Positions 1-9,163 of a stretch of DNA of 64,000 nucleotides are shown piece after piece (the first letter of the stretch is position 1; each line of letters opens with the position of its first letter). Made by a program: the position numbers and the translations under genes. Source of the DNA: Flavilitoribacter nigricans DSM 23189 = NBRC 102662 (lineage in GTDB: Bacteria > Bacteroidota > Bacteroidia > Chitinophagales > Saprospiraceae); NCBI RefSeq assembly GCF_002646595.1, contig NZ_PDUD01000026.1:124001-188000 (forward strand). Reading direction: 5' to 3'. The notes under the pieces are model-generated. The model had not been told where the DNA came from. It searched no databases and saw only the letters and a list, made by a program, of their open reading frames with translations.

Positions 1-2491
1 GGACCGGAAACCGACCGTGAACCTCGAAGACTTCGGCCTCAGCGAATCGGACCTGAAGCTGCCTTTCTTCGTCAGCAAGGAAGTAGGTCTGGAAAACGCG
101 ACGCTGGGCGAAATCCTGGCCAAATTGCGCCGGATCTACTGCGGTAATATCGGCTTTGAATACCATCACATCAACGACCGCGACCGCCGTCGCTGGATGC
201 GCGCGCGCATCGAAGCCCACGATCCGGCCGACTACAATCTGAATAAAGGAGAAAAGCGCCGTATCCTGGAGAAATTGAACGGTGCGGTGATGTTCGAGCG
301 CTTTCTGCACACCAAATATATCGGTCAGAAACGCTTCTCCCTGGAAGGTGGTGAAAACGCCATCGTGGCCCTGGACGGTATCATCCGGCAGGCTGCCAGC
401 GACCGGGTGGAAGAGATCGTGATCGGGATGGCCCACCGGGGCCGTCTGAATGTACTGGCCAACATCATGGGTAAAACCTACGGCCAGATCTTCAACGAAT
501 TTGAAGGAACCGCCGTACCGGACCTCAGTTTTGGGGACGGTGACGTAAAATATCACCTGGGTTATTCTTCCCAGATCCAGATGGACGAAAAGCTCGTTCA
601 CCTGAAACTCGTACCGAACCCCTCCCACCTGGAGGCCGTCAATCCCGTAGTGGAAGGTTTCGCCCGGGCCAAAGCGGACATTCTTTACGAAAGTGATTAC
701 GATCGTATTCTGCCGATCCTCATTCACGGGGATGCCGCAGTAGCCGGTCAGGGTATCGTTTACGAAACGGTACAGATGAGTCAGCTGGAAGGTTATTACA
801 CCGGCGGTACCATCCACTTTGTGATCAATAACCAGATCGGGTTTACCACCGACTGGGATGATGCCCGTTCTTCCACCTATTCCACCGGCGCGGCGAGCGT
901 GGTGCAGGCGCCCGTTTTCCACGTCAACGGGGATGATCCGGAAGCAGTGCTGTTCGTAGCCAAGATGGCGATGGAATACCGTCAGGAATTCAACAGCGAT
1001 GTGTTCATCGATATGGTTTGCTACCGTAAACACGGCCACAACGAAGGGGATGATCCTCAGTATACCCAGCCGGAGATGTACCAGATCATCAACAACCACG
1101 CCGATCCGCGGGAGATCTACTCCAAAAAGCTGATCGAAAGAGGGGACCTGGACGCCGAACTGGCCAATGAACTGGAAAAGGAATTCTGGAACGTGCTGCA
1201 GGAACGTCTCGACGAGGTAAGAGAACACCCGCTGCCCTACGAATACCAGGAACCGGAACTGGCCTGGAAACAACTGAAAAAGAAAACCACGGCGGAAGAC
1301 TACAGACAGTCACCGGAAACGGGCGTGGATCGTAAAACGATCGATAAGATCATCGATCACCTGATGACTCTGCCCAAGGGTTTCACACCACTGTCTAAAG
1401 TCAAACGTCTATATAAAGGCAAGCAGAAGTTGCTGGATGAAAACCAGCTGGACTGGGCAATGGCCGAATTGCTGGCCTATGGCACCATCCTCCTCGACGG
1501 ACACCATATCCGGATGAGCGGTCAGGATGTTAAGCGGGGTACTTTCTCCCATCGGCACGCGGTGATCCGGGATGCCAAGACCTTTGAAGCCGTCAACCGC
1601 CTGGACAATATTGCCGTTCAGCAGGGTGAATTCCGCATCTTCAACTCCTTCCTCTCCGAATTCGGAGTACTGGGTTTTGAATACGGTTATTCGCTGGCCA
1701 CGCCCGAAGCCCTGGTGATCTGGGAAGCGCAGTTCGGTGATTTCGCCAACGGCGCCCAGACGATGATCGACCAGTTCATTACGGCCGGCGAAAGTAAATG
1801 GCAACGGATGAGCGGTCTGGTTATGTTGCTGCCCCACGGCTACGAAGGCCAGGGACCGGAGCACTCCAGTGCCCGCCTGGAACGTTTTCTGCAGGCCTGT
1901 GCGGAGTTTAACATGACGGTAGCCAATGTGACTACCCCGGCCAACTTCTTCCACCTGCTGCGTCGCCAGCTGGCCCGGCCTTTCCGGAAACCACTGGTCG
2001 TAATGTCTCCGAAATCGCTGCTGCGTCATCCGGAGTGCATTTCCAGTATCGAAGAATTTGAAAGCGGACACCGTTTCCAGGAATTGATCGACGATCCGGA
2101 AATGGGGACAAAAGCGAATAAAAAAGTAAAACGGCTGCTGTTCTGTACCGGTAAGATCTATTACGATCTGCTGGCTTACAAACGCGAACAGGACCGTCAG
2201 GATGTAGCTATTGTCCGGCTGGAACAATTGTACCCGCTGCCCGGAAAACAGATCAATGCGGTATTCAAGAAATATCCGGAAGCCGATCCGATCTGGGTCC
2301 AGGAAGAGCCCAGCAATATGGGTTCCTGGCAATACATCAGCTCCATGATGCACAACGAAGAAGTTGGGCTGAATAAGGATCTGGCTTTTGTAGCCCGCAA
2401 ATCCAGCGCGTCTCCGGCCAGTGGATTCAAAAAAGTACACGATGCCGAGCAGGCGGATATTATCCGCAAGGCTTTCGGTGATGATAAATAG
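1..2491 (+). CDS. sucA: 2-oxoglutarate dehydrogenase E1 component, 5'-truncated by window edge
   Basis: Thiamine-diphosphate-dependent E1 subunit of the 2-oxoglutarate dehydrogenase complex, which decarboxylates 2-oxoglutarate and passes the succinyl group to the E2 lipoyl domain in the TCA cycle. The reading frame is open from base 2, so the true start lies upstream; about 830 residues are visible against roughly 900-950 for the family. Family signatures include GMAHRGRLNVL, the ThDP/Mg region HVNGDDPEAV, HGHNEGDDPQYTQP, and the transketolase-like C-terminal half with LPHGYEGQGPEHSSAR. No sucB follows: the next gene is convergent, beyond a strong terminator. The call is firm. Confidence 0.97.
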   Translation, partial: DRKPTVNLEDFGLSESDLKLPFFVSKEVGLENATLGEILAKLRRIYCGNIGFEYHHINDRDRRRWMRARIEAHDPADYNLNKGEKRRILEKLNGAVMFERFLHTKYIGQKRFSLEGGENAIVALDGIIRQAASDRVEEIVIGMAHRGRLNVLANIMGKTYGQIFNEFEGTAVPDLSFGDGDVKYHLGYSSQIQMDEKLVHLKLVPNPSHLEAVNPVVEGFARAKADILYESDYDRILPILIHGDAAVAGQGIVYETVQMSQLEGYYTGGTIHFVINNQIGFTTDWDDARSSTYSTGAASVVQAPVFHVNGDDPEAVLFVAKMAMEYRQEFNSDVFIDMVCYRKHGHNEGDDPQYTQPEMYQIINNHADPREIYSKKLIERGDLDAELANELEKEFWNVLQERLDEVREHPLPYEYQEPELAWKQLKKKTTAEDYRQSPETGVDRKTIDKIIDHLMTLPKGFTPLSKVKRLYKGKQKLLDENQLDWAMAELLAYGTILLDGHHIRMSGQDVKRGTFSHRHAVIRDAKTFEAVNRLDNIAVQQGEFRIFNSFLSEFGVLGFEYGYSLATPEALVIWEAQFGDFANGAQTMIDQFITAGESKWQRMSGLVMLLPHGYEGQGPEHSSARLERFLQACAEFNMTVANVTTPANFFHLLRRQLARPFRKPLVVMSPKSLLRHPECISSIEEFESGHRFQELIDDPEMGTKANKKVKRLLFCTGKIYYDLLAYKREQDRQDVAIVRLEQLYPLPGKQINAVFKKYPEADPIWVQEEPSNMGSWQYISSMMHNEEVGLNKDLAFVARKSSASPASGFKKVHDAEQADIIRKAFGDDK

Positions 2492-2510
2492 CAGCCAGGC
2501 TTAACTGGAT

Positions 2511-2552
2511 AAAAAAAGGGATACTGACCGGCTGGTCGGTATCCCTTTTTCA
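2511..2552. terminator. Bidirectional intrinsic terminator between sucA and the convergent permease gene
   Basis: A near-perfect hairpin of about 17 bp (left arm from 2513, right arm ending 2550) has a GGCT loop, an A-run on its left and a T-run on its right. It can therefore stop transcripts from either side. It lies 20 bp after the sucA stop codon. Confidence 0.9.
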
Positions 2553-2717
2553 TTTCCTGCTGTGCTGACATCAGATTGGCTTGGGCAATCCAACACAATT
2601 TGAGTGCAGTACATCCGGAAAAAAAACAACGTCAGCGGGAAATCTCCCGACGATGTCCGCCCGACCGATAGACGCTATTTGCCAATATAGTTGTTTGGTA
2701 AATTATCCTCTCCTGCG

Positions 2718-3935
2718 CTACTCCTCCCGGATCAGGGCACTTACCCGTTTGGCGCGCAGGGCCGGCGGTATACTGGCCATCAGTCCGATCGCCAAAACCG
2801 TCAGCACCACGATGATAAAATCAAAGAAGCGCAGACTAACCGGATAGCTGTCGATGGAAGCATTACCGGGGATGGTAATGATGCCCACCGTTTTCTGAAG
2901 TGTATAGATGCTGATGGCCAGAATGAAGCCGATGATGAGGCCGATTGCCGACAGCAGCAGTCCCTGGTTGAGGAAGATGTTACGGACCAGGTTGTCCGTA
3001 GCGCCCATCGATTTCAGGATCACGATATCCGATTTCTTTTCCAGCACGGCCATCCAGAGCGCCCCGATGAGGTTAAAGGCGATCATGATCATCATCAGAC
3101 CGGCGATGGCGTAACTGAGCCATTTTTCGATCTTCATCAGCTTGAAAAAGGATTCCTGTTGCTGGTAGCGGTTCTTCACACTAAATTCTTCGCCCATAAC
3201 CTCCTGGATCGCATCGATGGTCTGGTCGGTTTCAAAACCCGGCAGCAGTTTGATCTCCAGGGCGCTGAGCTGGTCACTCAATTGCAACAGACTCCGTACG
3301 AACTCCAGGTCCGAAAGGATGTATTCTTTATCAAATTCCTGCTGGGCAATAAAGGTGCCTACCGGATAGAGGTATTGCGTACGAAACGGCGTGGGATCCA
3401 TGGGGTTAGGCCGGCGTTTGGCCATATACACCCCGATGCGATAAAAGGGATCTTCAATATCTACCGCCAGTTTGTTGCGGATACCGATCCCCATCACGCC
3501 GTAGGTGGATTCTTCATTTTTGAGCGCAAACTTACCTTCCCGCATGACCGAATCGACATTCGCCACATCTATATACTGATCGTCTACTCCTTTAATAATA
3601 CCGAAGTCGACGTTTTCCTTGTACTTGAATACCGCCACTTCTTCCAAGGTGCGGGAGATAAAAGCCACTCCCGGTACGGATTTCAGTTTTTCGATCTTGA
3701 TGCTATCCTCGGTAAAGGTCTTACCCTGCAGTGGGGCCACTTTCACATCCGGATCAAAATTGCTGTACATACCGGTGATCAGGTCCTCAAAACCATTGAA
3801 TACGGATAATACCAACAATAGCGCAGCCGTACCTACCGCAATGCCGAATACCGCAATACCGGTGATGATATTGATCGCATTGGTGGATCGCTTGGCGAAT
3901 AAATAGCGACGGGCTATTTGTAAGGATAAATTCAT
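2718..3935 (-). CDS. LolC/LolE-type (FtsX/MacB) ABC transporter permease
   Basis: Inner-membrane permease of the lipoprotein-releasing type, 405 aa, the usual length for LolC/E. It has an N-terminal transmembrane helix (about residues 25-48), a large periplasmic MacB-like domain (about 50-270), then three C-terminal helices with the FtsX segment EKKSDIVILKSMGA (about 298-311). In Lol systems the permease pairs with an ATPase (LolD) to release lipoproteins from the inner membrane; no ATPase gene is adjacent here, so the partner must be encoded elsewhere. The stop is close to the sucA terminator. An alternative role is a generic MacB-like exporter. Confidence 0.88.
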   Translation of the reverse strand: MNLSLQIARRYLFAKRSTNAINIITGIAVFGIAVGTAALLLVLSVFNGFEDLITGMYSNFDPDVKVAPLQGKTFTEDSIKIEKLKSVPGVAFISRTLEEVAVFKYKENVDFGIIKGVDDQYIDVANVDSVMREGKFALKNEESTYGVMGIGIRNKLAVDIEDPFYRIGVYMAKRRPNPMDPTPFRTQYLYPVGTFIAQQEFDKEYILSDLEFVRSLLQLSDQLSALEIKLLPGFETDQTIDAIQEVMGEEFSVKNRYQQQESFFKLMKIEKWLSYAIAGLMMIMIAFNLIGALWMAVLEKKSDIVILKSMGATDNLVRNIFLNQGLLLSAIGLIIGFILAISIYTLQKTVGIITIPGNASIDSYPVSLRFFDFIIVVLTVLAIGLMASIPPALRAKRVSALIREE

Positions 3936-4289
3936 AGACCAAAAATAGGTAGGATACGGAGAAAAACGACGGTATCTCCTAAAATTATATGTTAGAACCT
4001 CTTTAATTTTTAGTATTTGGCCCGCGGCGCTTACCCATTTGCAGCTATTTGCCGAACCGGACCGACCGTACTCTCCGGGAAACCCTACGCTTTACATTTC
4101 AGTAGCGGACATAGGGTTCATCTTATCCGGGATCACTAAAACGCCCGGCTCCTGGAAATGTTTTAAGGCAGTGTCCGGTAGTCTTTCACCGGTTTAAAAG
4201 GAGATTTCACCCTTACCGTGGGTACATCTTAACGCCACCAGACACATCCTGGTGAACCTACACATCTTTCCACCTAAAGAATCACTATT
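3936..4289. other. Divergent intergenic region without a recognisable gene
   Basis: This 354-bp spacer lies between the divergent permease and secreted-protein genes. I see no convincing ORF or RNA. Apart from the possible -7 box near its left end it holds only presumed promoter and leader sequence for the two genes. Confidence 0.5.
3940..3947 (-). promoter_or_regulatory. Possible Bacteroidota -7 box for the LolC/E-like gene
   Basis: On the minus strand this reads TATTTTTG, an exact match to the TAnnTTTG -7 consensus. It lies only a few bases before the ATG at 3935, so use of this box would give an almost leaderless transcript. I see no convincing TTTG at -33, so the site is tentative. Confidence 0.3.
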
Positions 4290-4829
4290 ATGAAAAAGTT
4301 TACCACCATCGCTTTTTTTGCATTTTTCCTGATCGCCACGACCATTCAGATCGCCCAGGCGCAGGTAATCAGCAGAACCAACACCACCCAGGACCTTTCC
4401 GCCGCTTCGTACACCAGCGGAGCTATAAAAGGTTCCATTGTCATTGCAAAATCGAGCATTCCCAACACGACCAGCATCAATCAGATCGCCGGGATCATCA
4501 AACAGGGCCTGAGGGCTTTCGAGTTTGTCCCGCAAAATAATGGCCTGGTATCCGACCAGTACATTCACGTCAATAAGGTCAGTCCGGTGGCCGCCACTAC
4601 CGATATAGCGGTAAAATCCAATACAGCCAATTTTATTATCGAATACACTATTCACAAAGTGCCCCTTATGCGGCCGATGGTAGTCCGGTTAACCGGTCAG
4701 GCGGCAAAAGACATCCGTTTTGCGGTAGAACCCATGTTGAAGAATTTCCCGGTCGCATACCTGACCGGTTGCGATCGCACTTTTGAGTGCTACAACTTTA
4801 AAGGCATCTTCATTCCTTATATCAAGTAA
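4290..4829 (+). CDS. Small secreted protein of unknown function
   Basis: 179 aa. A classical Sec signal peptide (MKKFTTIAFFAFFLIATTIQIAQAQ, split here only for description at the AQA|Q cleavage region) predicts export to the periplasm or beyond. The mature part (about 154 aa) has no lipobox, transmembrane segment or motif I recognise; two cysteines near the C-terminus (in TGCDRTFECY) could form a disulfide. It is monocistronic, with an upstream gene on the other strand and its own terminator. Codon use resembles the neighbours. The gene call is good; the function is unknown. Confidence 0.75.
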   Translation: MKKFTTIAFFAFFLIATTIQIAQAQVISRTNTTQDLSAASYTSGAIKGSIVIAKSSIPNTTSINQIAGIIKQGLRAFEFVPQNNGLVSDQYIHVNKVSPVAATTDIAVKSNTANFIIEYTIHKVPLMRPMVVRLTGQAAKDIRFAVEPMLKNFPVAYLTGCDRTFECYNFKGIFIPYIK

Positions 4830-4870
4830 ACCAATCCCGCCCGAAAGGTCGGATTTTGCTTCCGCAAAAG

Positions 4871-4907
4871 ATCCCAAATTGCTCTCCGGAGTGGTTTGGG
4901 ATTTTTA
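4871..4907 (+). terminator. Intrinsic terminator after the secreted-protein gene
   Basis: ATCCCAAA (4871-4878) pairs with TTTGGGAT (4895-4902) around a 16-nt loop and is followed by a T-run. Confidence 0.75.
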
Positions 4908-5213
4908 ATTTTTAAGGAAATGTAGAATCTGGAGAAGAAAATTCAGGGGAAGAACAAAATTTTTATTCTTTTTTTTCAAAAAAAACTTTGCCGAAGGAGG
5001 CTAAAAAATACAGCAGATCAATTCAAAAACAATTTATGATGCTAAAAATCAATTTATTATAAAATAATCATTCCGGAAATCATACTCAGTAAATCTGCAA
5101 AATGTACTACCGGACCTGCCTTCACTTATTGATATTTGTATCATCAAAGGAAATGAACGGGAATAATAGCAACGTTCAATAATAAGACGACCTACTACTA
5201 ACAACAGGAAAAA

Positions 5214-5246
5214 AAATTGCAGACTCACAATGTGAGTCTGCAATTT
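5214..5246. terminator. Perfect long hairpin, possible bidirectional terminator
   Basis: Arms TTGCAGACTCACA (5217-5229) and TGTGAGTCTGCAA (5231-5243) flank a single base. AAA/TTT extensions make a 16-bp stem. A-rich sequence on the left and TTT on the right fit a terminator, although a loop of one base means the tip pairs must open. Confidence 0.5.
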
Positions 5247-5355
5247 CCTGAGAAAGTAGAGATCCAATGATAAAACTTAAACCTCAAAAGAAATAAGGGT
5301 ATCAAAGGATATCCTTGTATTTGGTATGTAGATAGCCTCTCAAAGCTCTTTTGGA

Positions 5356-5391
5356 AAACCGGTTAGCACAATCTGACCGGTTTCTTTTTTT
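5356..5391 (+). terminator. Intrinsic terminator with no assigned upstream gene
   Basis: AAACCGGT (5356-5363) pairs with ACCGGTTT (5376-5383) and is followed by a run of T. No ORF precedes it within 450 bp on the plus strand, so it would end either read-through or an unannotated short RNA. Confidence 0.6.
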
Positions 5392-5615
5392 AGGCTGATA
5401 ACAAAGATATATATAATTCGAGCAAAAGGAAAGTTTTTAACTAAATTCTTGATGATAAAGTTGGTATACTTTCCTGATTACCCACTTCTTTCACCTCTTT
5501 ATACGGCCTACCTCAAGTTTAGTTGCATTACGGATTCAAAATATTATACTTTTTATACTTTGTATAGATATTAATCCTATCCACCAATCATTTTTCCCTG
5601 CAAAACAAGTTGTTA

Positions 5616-5650
5616 AATAAAAAATAAGGCCCGAAGCATTCCGGGCCTTA
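5616..5650 (-). terminator. Minus-strand intrinsic terminator
   Basis: TAAGGCCCG (5625-5633) pairs with CGGGCCTTA (5642-5650). The A-run to the left reads as a T-run on the minus strand. It implies a minus-strand transcript arriving from above 5650, where no gene is recognised. Confidence 0.65.
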
Positions 5651-6083
5651 AGTAGTGCGCTGGTCGAACACCTTACATGGTGTATCATAGTGTAGTTTTC
5701 CCAAGCGCAACATTTTTTCCTTGTTTCCAGGCAGAAAGGAGGGTGTACCCACTAGGAGGTACACCCCATCCACAGTAATCTACTTGAAAATTGTACGTAA
5801 CCTGAATCAATAATTTTGGTAAGATTAAACTCTCAAAGCTCAGCTTTATAGCTCAAAAGGTTGTTATAGTCCATGCAGCCTAAGAATTGGTGGTCGCGGA
5901 AGTTCCGAACACACCGGTGCTCAACATCCGGCCGGAAGCAACAATACCCGCTTCCAAACTGAATCTTACGCTGTACAGACAAAAAATCGGCTAAGGGAAA
6001 GATGAATAGAAACTTTTGCTCGTTTGGTATTAACAGCTACCTTCGCCTGGAGGCCGCGATCCTTATCTATAAAAAGCAGGACC

Positions 6084-7136
6084 ATGTCAACTAACGAAAG
6101 TAAACGAACCGAGCTAGGCCAGTTAGGCGAATTCGGTTTGATCGAACATTTAACCAAAAATATCAAATTAAAACATCCTTCATCGGTTAAAGGAGTGGGG
6201 GATGATGCTGCGGTCCTTGATTATGGCTCGGGGAAAACCGTAGTGTCGACCGATCTGCTCATCGAGGGGATTCACTTTGATCTATCTTATACGCCATTAA
6301 AGCATTTGGGTTACAAATCCGTGGTGGTAAATCTATCGGATATTTACGCCATGAACGCCCAGCCCAAACAGATCACCCTATCGTTGGGTATCTCCAACCG
6401 GTTTTCGGTAGAAGCGCTGGAAGAATTTTACGCCGGCGTACAGGCAGCCTGTGATTTTTACGAAGTGGACCTGGTGGGCGGCGATACCAGTTCTTCCAAC
6501 CGGGGTCTCATCATCAGCGTAACCGCTCTGGGGACCGGCGATGCGGATAAACTGGTATACCGCAATACCGCCAAAGTCGGAGATCTCATCTGCATTACCG
6601 GAGATCTGGGTGCGGCCTACCTCGGGCTGCAGATCCTAGAACGGGAAAAGCAGATCTATTTGTCCAACCCGGACGTTAAGCCGGATCTCGAAGGACAAAA
6701 CTACCTGATCGGCCGCCAGTTGAAACCGGAAGCCCGCAAAGACGCCATCGCTGCCTTTGCGAAAGCAGGCCTGGTACCCACAGCGATGATCGATATTTCC
6801 GACGGCCTTTCTTCCGAGCTATTCCACATCTGCGGACAATCCGGAGTAGGCGCCTTCGTAGAGGAGAGCGGCGTTCCGATCCATCCGGACGCCCAGATGC
6901 AGGCGATCAATTTCAACCTGGATCCTATTACCTGTGCCCTGAGTGGTGGTGAGGACTACGAACTGCTTTTCACCATCGACCCGGCGGATATCGACAAGGT
7001 CAAATACCTGCCCGATATCTACATCGCCGGTGAGATCACTCCCGCCAGCGATGGGATCAAACTGCATACCAAAGGTGGGAATATCCACGATATTCAGGCG
7101 CAGGGATGGCAGCATCTGGGAAAAACCGACGCGTAG
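6084..7136 (+). CDS. thiL: Thiamine-monophosphate kinase
   Basis: ATP-dependent phosphorylation of thiamine monophosphate to thiamine pyrophosphate, the last step of TPP synthesis, in the cytoplasm. The 350-aa product matches the family length and shows its landmarks in order: GVGDDAAVL, STDLLIEGIHFD, LSDIYAMNAQP, GGDTSSS, MIDISDGLSSEL and SGGEDYELLF, covering the AIRS-type ATP and Mg sites. I chose the ATG at 6084 over the upstream in-frame ATG at 6024 because homology begins just after it and an AGCAGG leader precedes it. No TPP riboswitch is evident upstream. It is followed 45 bp downstream by the M28 lipoprotein gene and may be co-transcribed with it. Confidence 0.95.
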   Translation: MSTNESKRTELGQLGEFGLIEHLTKNIKLKHPSSVKGVGDDAAVLDYGSGKTVVSTDLLIEGIHFDLSYTPLKHLGYKSVVVNLSDIYAMNAQPKQITLSLGISNRFSVEALEEFYAGVQAACDFYEVDLVGGDTSSSNRGLIISVTALGTGDADKLVYRNTAKVGDLICITGDLGAAYLGLQILEREKQIYLSNPDVKPDLEGQNYLIGRQLKPEARKDAIAAFAKAGLVPTAMIDISDGLSSELFHICGQSGVGAFVEESGVPIHPDAQMQAINFNLDPITCALSGGEDYELLFTIDPADIDKVKYLPDIYIAGEITPASDGIKLHTKGGNIHDIQAQGWQHLGKTDA

Positions 7137-7181
7137 GTGCGGGGACTTCAATACAGAATATCAACCTATTGATCACTACAT

Positions 7182-8204
7182 ATGAAAACTAGAATCTTAA
7201 GTTTATGTTGTCTGCTGATCCTGGCTGCCTGCGGCAGTGACAGCACGACCGACGAAGCGGACAACGGCGAAACAACGGAAAGCAATACCGTGCCGGTACC
7301 GGCCTTTAATCGTGATTCTGCCTATCAGTACGTGGCCCGCCAGCTGGATTTCGGGCCCCGCGTGGTAAACAGCGAAGGACACGCCCGGATGAAAGAATGG
7401 CTGGTAAAGGAAATGCAGTCTTTCGGGGCGACGGTTATCGAACAGCCTTTCGAAGCGAAGGCCTATACCGGGGAAACGCTGAATGGAACGAATATCGTTG
7501 CCCAGTACAATCCCGGCGCATCCAATCGCATTTTACTGGCCGCCCACTGGGATACCCGCCCCTTTGCGGATTCTCCCATCAATACCGAAAGGAGAGATGA
7601 GCCCATCCTCGGTGCCGACGACGGAGCCAGCGGTGTGGGCGTACTGATGGAAGTGGCCCGCCAGCTCGGACAAAACCCGATCGATCTCGGAGTGGATATT
7701 GTTTTTTTCGATGCGGAAGATTACGGAGAATCGAAAGAGGAATACGCCAATGAGGAAGAGCAGCGCGCCAGTATTTATTCCTACGGCCTGGGCGCCCAGC
7801 ACTGGTCGCGGAACAAACACACCGGTTCCAGCTTTCAATACGGTATCTTATTGGATATGGTCGGCGCCCGCAATGCTTACTTTCCCAAGGAAGAGTACTC
7901 CCGCTATTTTGCCGCCAATGTGGTGGATAAGATCTGGAAACTCGCCCAATCCATGGGTTACGGTAATTATTTTGCCGATGCCGAAGGAGGTGGGGTAACG
8001 GATGACCACTTCTTTGTGAACACCATCGCCAATATTCCGATGATCGACATTATCAATTTGCCGCCCGATTCGGCCAACAAAAGTTTCGCCGATCATTGGC
8101 ATACTCACAATGACGATCTGGATGTGATCGATAAGCGCACCCTGCGCGCCGTAGGCCAGGTTATCCTCGCTGTCTTGTACCGGGAACACAACGGTACTAT
8201 CTGA
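7182..8204 (+). CDS. M28-family glutaminyl-peptide cyclotransferase-like lipoprotein
   Basis: Zinc-dependent M28 fold enzyme of the glutaminyl cyclase branch, expected to cyclise N-terminal Gln to pyroglutamate on exported proteins; family members can also be aminopeptidases. 340 aa with an SPase II signal peptide and lipobox LAAC (Cys17), so membrane-anchored outside the cytoplasm. Visible metal-site motifs are AHWDTRPFAD, GADDGASG, FDAEDYG and HTHNDD. Pyroglutamate modification is common on exported proteins in this phylum, which fits the location. It follows thiL and ends at a strong terminator. Confidence 0.85.
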   Translation: MKTRILSLCCLLILAACGSDSTTDEADNGETTESNTVPVPAFNRDSAYQYVARQLDFGPRVVNSEGHARMKEWLVKEMQSFGATVIEQPFEAKAYTGETLNGTNIVAQYNPGASNRILLAAHWDTRPFADSPINTERRDEPILGADDGASGVGVLMEVARQLGQNPIDLGVDIVFFDAEDYGESKEEYANEEEQRASIYSYGLGAQHWSRNKHTGSSFQYGILLDMVGARNAYFPKEEYSRYFAANVVDKIWKLAQSMGYGNYFADAEGGGVTDDHFFVNTIANIPMIDIINLPPDSANKSFADHWHTHNDDLDVIDKRTLRAVGQVILAVLYREHNGTI

Positions 8205-8235
8205 TCCTGGTACCCGGGATACAGCGCGAACGATC

Positions 8236-8303
8236 AAGAGCCACGAAATGCTTTTCGAGTCTCCTTTAGCCGGAGGCCGGAAGCACTTCGCGGCTCTTTT
8301 TTT
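8236..8303 (+). terminator. Large intrinsic terminator after the M28 lipoprotein
   Basis: AAGAGCC near 8236 pairs with GGCTCTT near 8292. An interrupted stem continues inward (CGAA/TTCG, TGCTT/AAGCA), and a T-run follows. Confidence 0.8.
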
Positions 8304-8482
8304 GGCCCCGTTCCGATCCATTTACCGAAACGGCCCCATTGCTGATCACTTGTTTATCCTCACCAAAAGCAGTTTTTGAAAAAAAATTTAAAAAAAACTG
8401 AAAAAAGATGAGTACAAAAATCTGACCGCCCGCTTATCCAGGTGTATTTCATTACCAAATAACGAATAAAAACAATCGACCG

Positions 8483-9163
8483 ATGTTGAAAAACCTAATG
8501 AAATTAACCTGGATGATCGCCGCAGTTGCCGCTTTCGGCCTCTTCCTCACCGCCTGCGAAAAAAATAGCACTTCCACTTCTGAAGATGTGGAAAACTACA
8601 CGGATCTGGCCATGTTCGAACTGCAGGAACGTGCCGGTTGCGGTCAGCGCGGATGTTTTGAATTTGTGTTCCCCATTACCATTGTTTTCCCGGATGCCAC
8701 CGAGGTGGAAGTAGAAGATTACGAAGGACTACGCGATGCGGTCTATACCTGGAGAACCGATAATCCCGATGCTACCGAACGGCCTACTTTTGCATTCCCC
8801 ATCGAAGTGGTTTCTCAGGACGGAGAAGTGATCAGTGTGGAAGACAGCGCGGCGCTGATGCAGCTCAGACAACGTTGCCGCCGGGCTTTTGGTCACCATC
8901 GCCCCGGTCACGGAGGCCGCCACTGCTTCCGCCTGACGTTCCCGCTGGATGTTGCTTTCCCCGACGGCACCACGGCTACGGCTGATGATCCGCGAGCTCT
9001 GCAGCAACTGCTGCGCGAATGGCGCCGGAATAATGAAGGTTCCGAAGAACGGCCAGAGCTGGTATTCCCACTGACCGTTGAAATGCAGGACGGTACTACT
9101 GTAGAAGTAGAAAGCAAGGAAGCTCTGCAGGAACTGAAAGCATCCTGCAGCGACGAAGGCTAA
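8483..9163 (+). CDS. Lipoprotein with two tandem Cys-bounded 75-residue domains
   Basis: 226 aa; SPase II signal peptide with lipobox LTAC (Cys25). The mature part is an internal duplication: residues 58-132 and 148-222 each start with Cys-Phe, end with Cys, and span exactly 74 residues from Cys to Cys. Each carries the order FVFP/LTFP, VFPD/AFPD, a helix with W, an ERP-x-F/L-x-FP strand and a DGxxxxVE strand. The equal spacing suggests one disulfide per domain. A Gly/His/Arg-rich linker (about 137-147) joins them. I do not recognise the family by name. It is monocistronic with its own terminator at 9348. Confidence 0.8.
   Translation: MLKNLMKLTWMIAAVAAFGLFLTACEKNSTSTSEDVENYTDLAMFELQERAGCGQRGCFEFVFPITIVFPDATEVEVEDYEGLRDAVYTWRTDNPDATERPTFAFPIEVVSQDGEVISVEDSAALMQLRQRCRRAFGHHRPGHGGRHCFRLTFPLDVAFPDGTTATADDPRALQQLLREWRRNNEGSEERPELVFPLTVEMQDGTTVEVESKEALQELKASCSDEG

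Larger units (their letters stand above)
4908..6083. other. Long gene-poor region with several hairpins
   Basis: About 1.2 kb without a convincing protein gene. It contains a 16-bp hairpin with a 1-nt loop (5214-5246), a plus-strand terminator (5356-5390), a minus-strand terminator (5616-5650) and a 9-bp hairpin (5741-5766). The minus-strand terminator has no annotated gene to serve, which leaves room for a small RNA or a gene remnant between 5650 and 6000. Also on the minus strand, a start-less frame ends at 5887 with a peptide-like C-terminus (GIVASGRMLSTGVFGTSA) in the codon style of this genome, perhaps the tail of a lost gene. Confidence 0.5.

Noticed and set aside
1409-2440. 343-codon minus-strand frame inside sucA
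   Set aside because: It is a shadow of sucA codon bias; the plus-strand product is an unmistakable E1 enzyme.
5860-5990. A plus-strand stretch reminiscent of 5S rRNA (TTATAG, then TTCCGAACAC, then GCTCAAC)
   Set aside because: Spacing between the motifs is about 10 nt too long, the helices do not pair as in 5S, and the 3' half shows no match. Probably chance.
5650-6020. Possible tmRNA on either strand
   Set aside because: No paired acceptor ends, no CCA-like 3' end and no GENNYALAA-type tag on the minus strand. A plus-strand frame ending in HAA-stop-like codons lacks the required flanking structure.
6024-6083. Upstream in-frame ATG extending thiL by 20 residues
   Set aside because: The extension has no similarity to ThiL proteins, whereas the ATG at 6084 has a better leader and starts at the conserved N-terminus.
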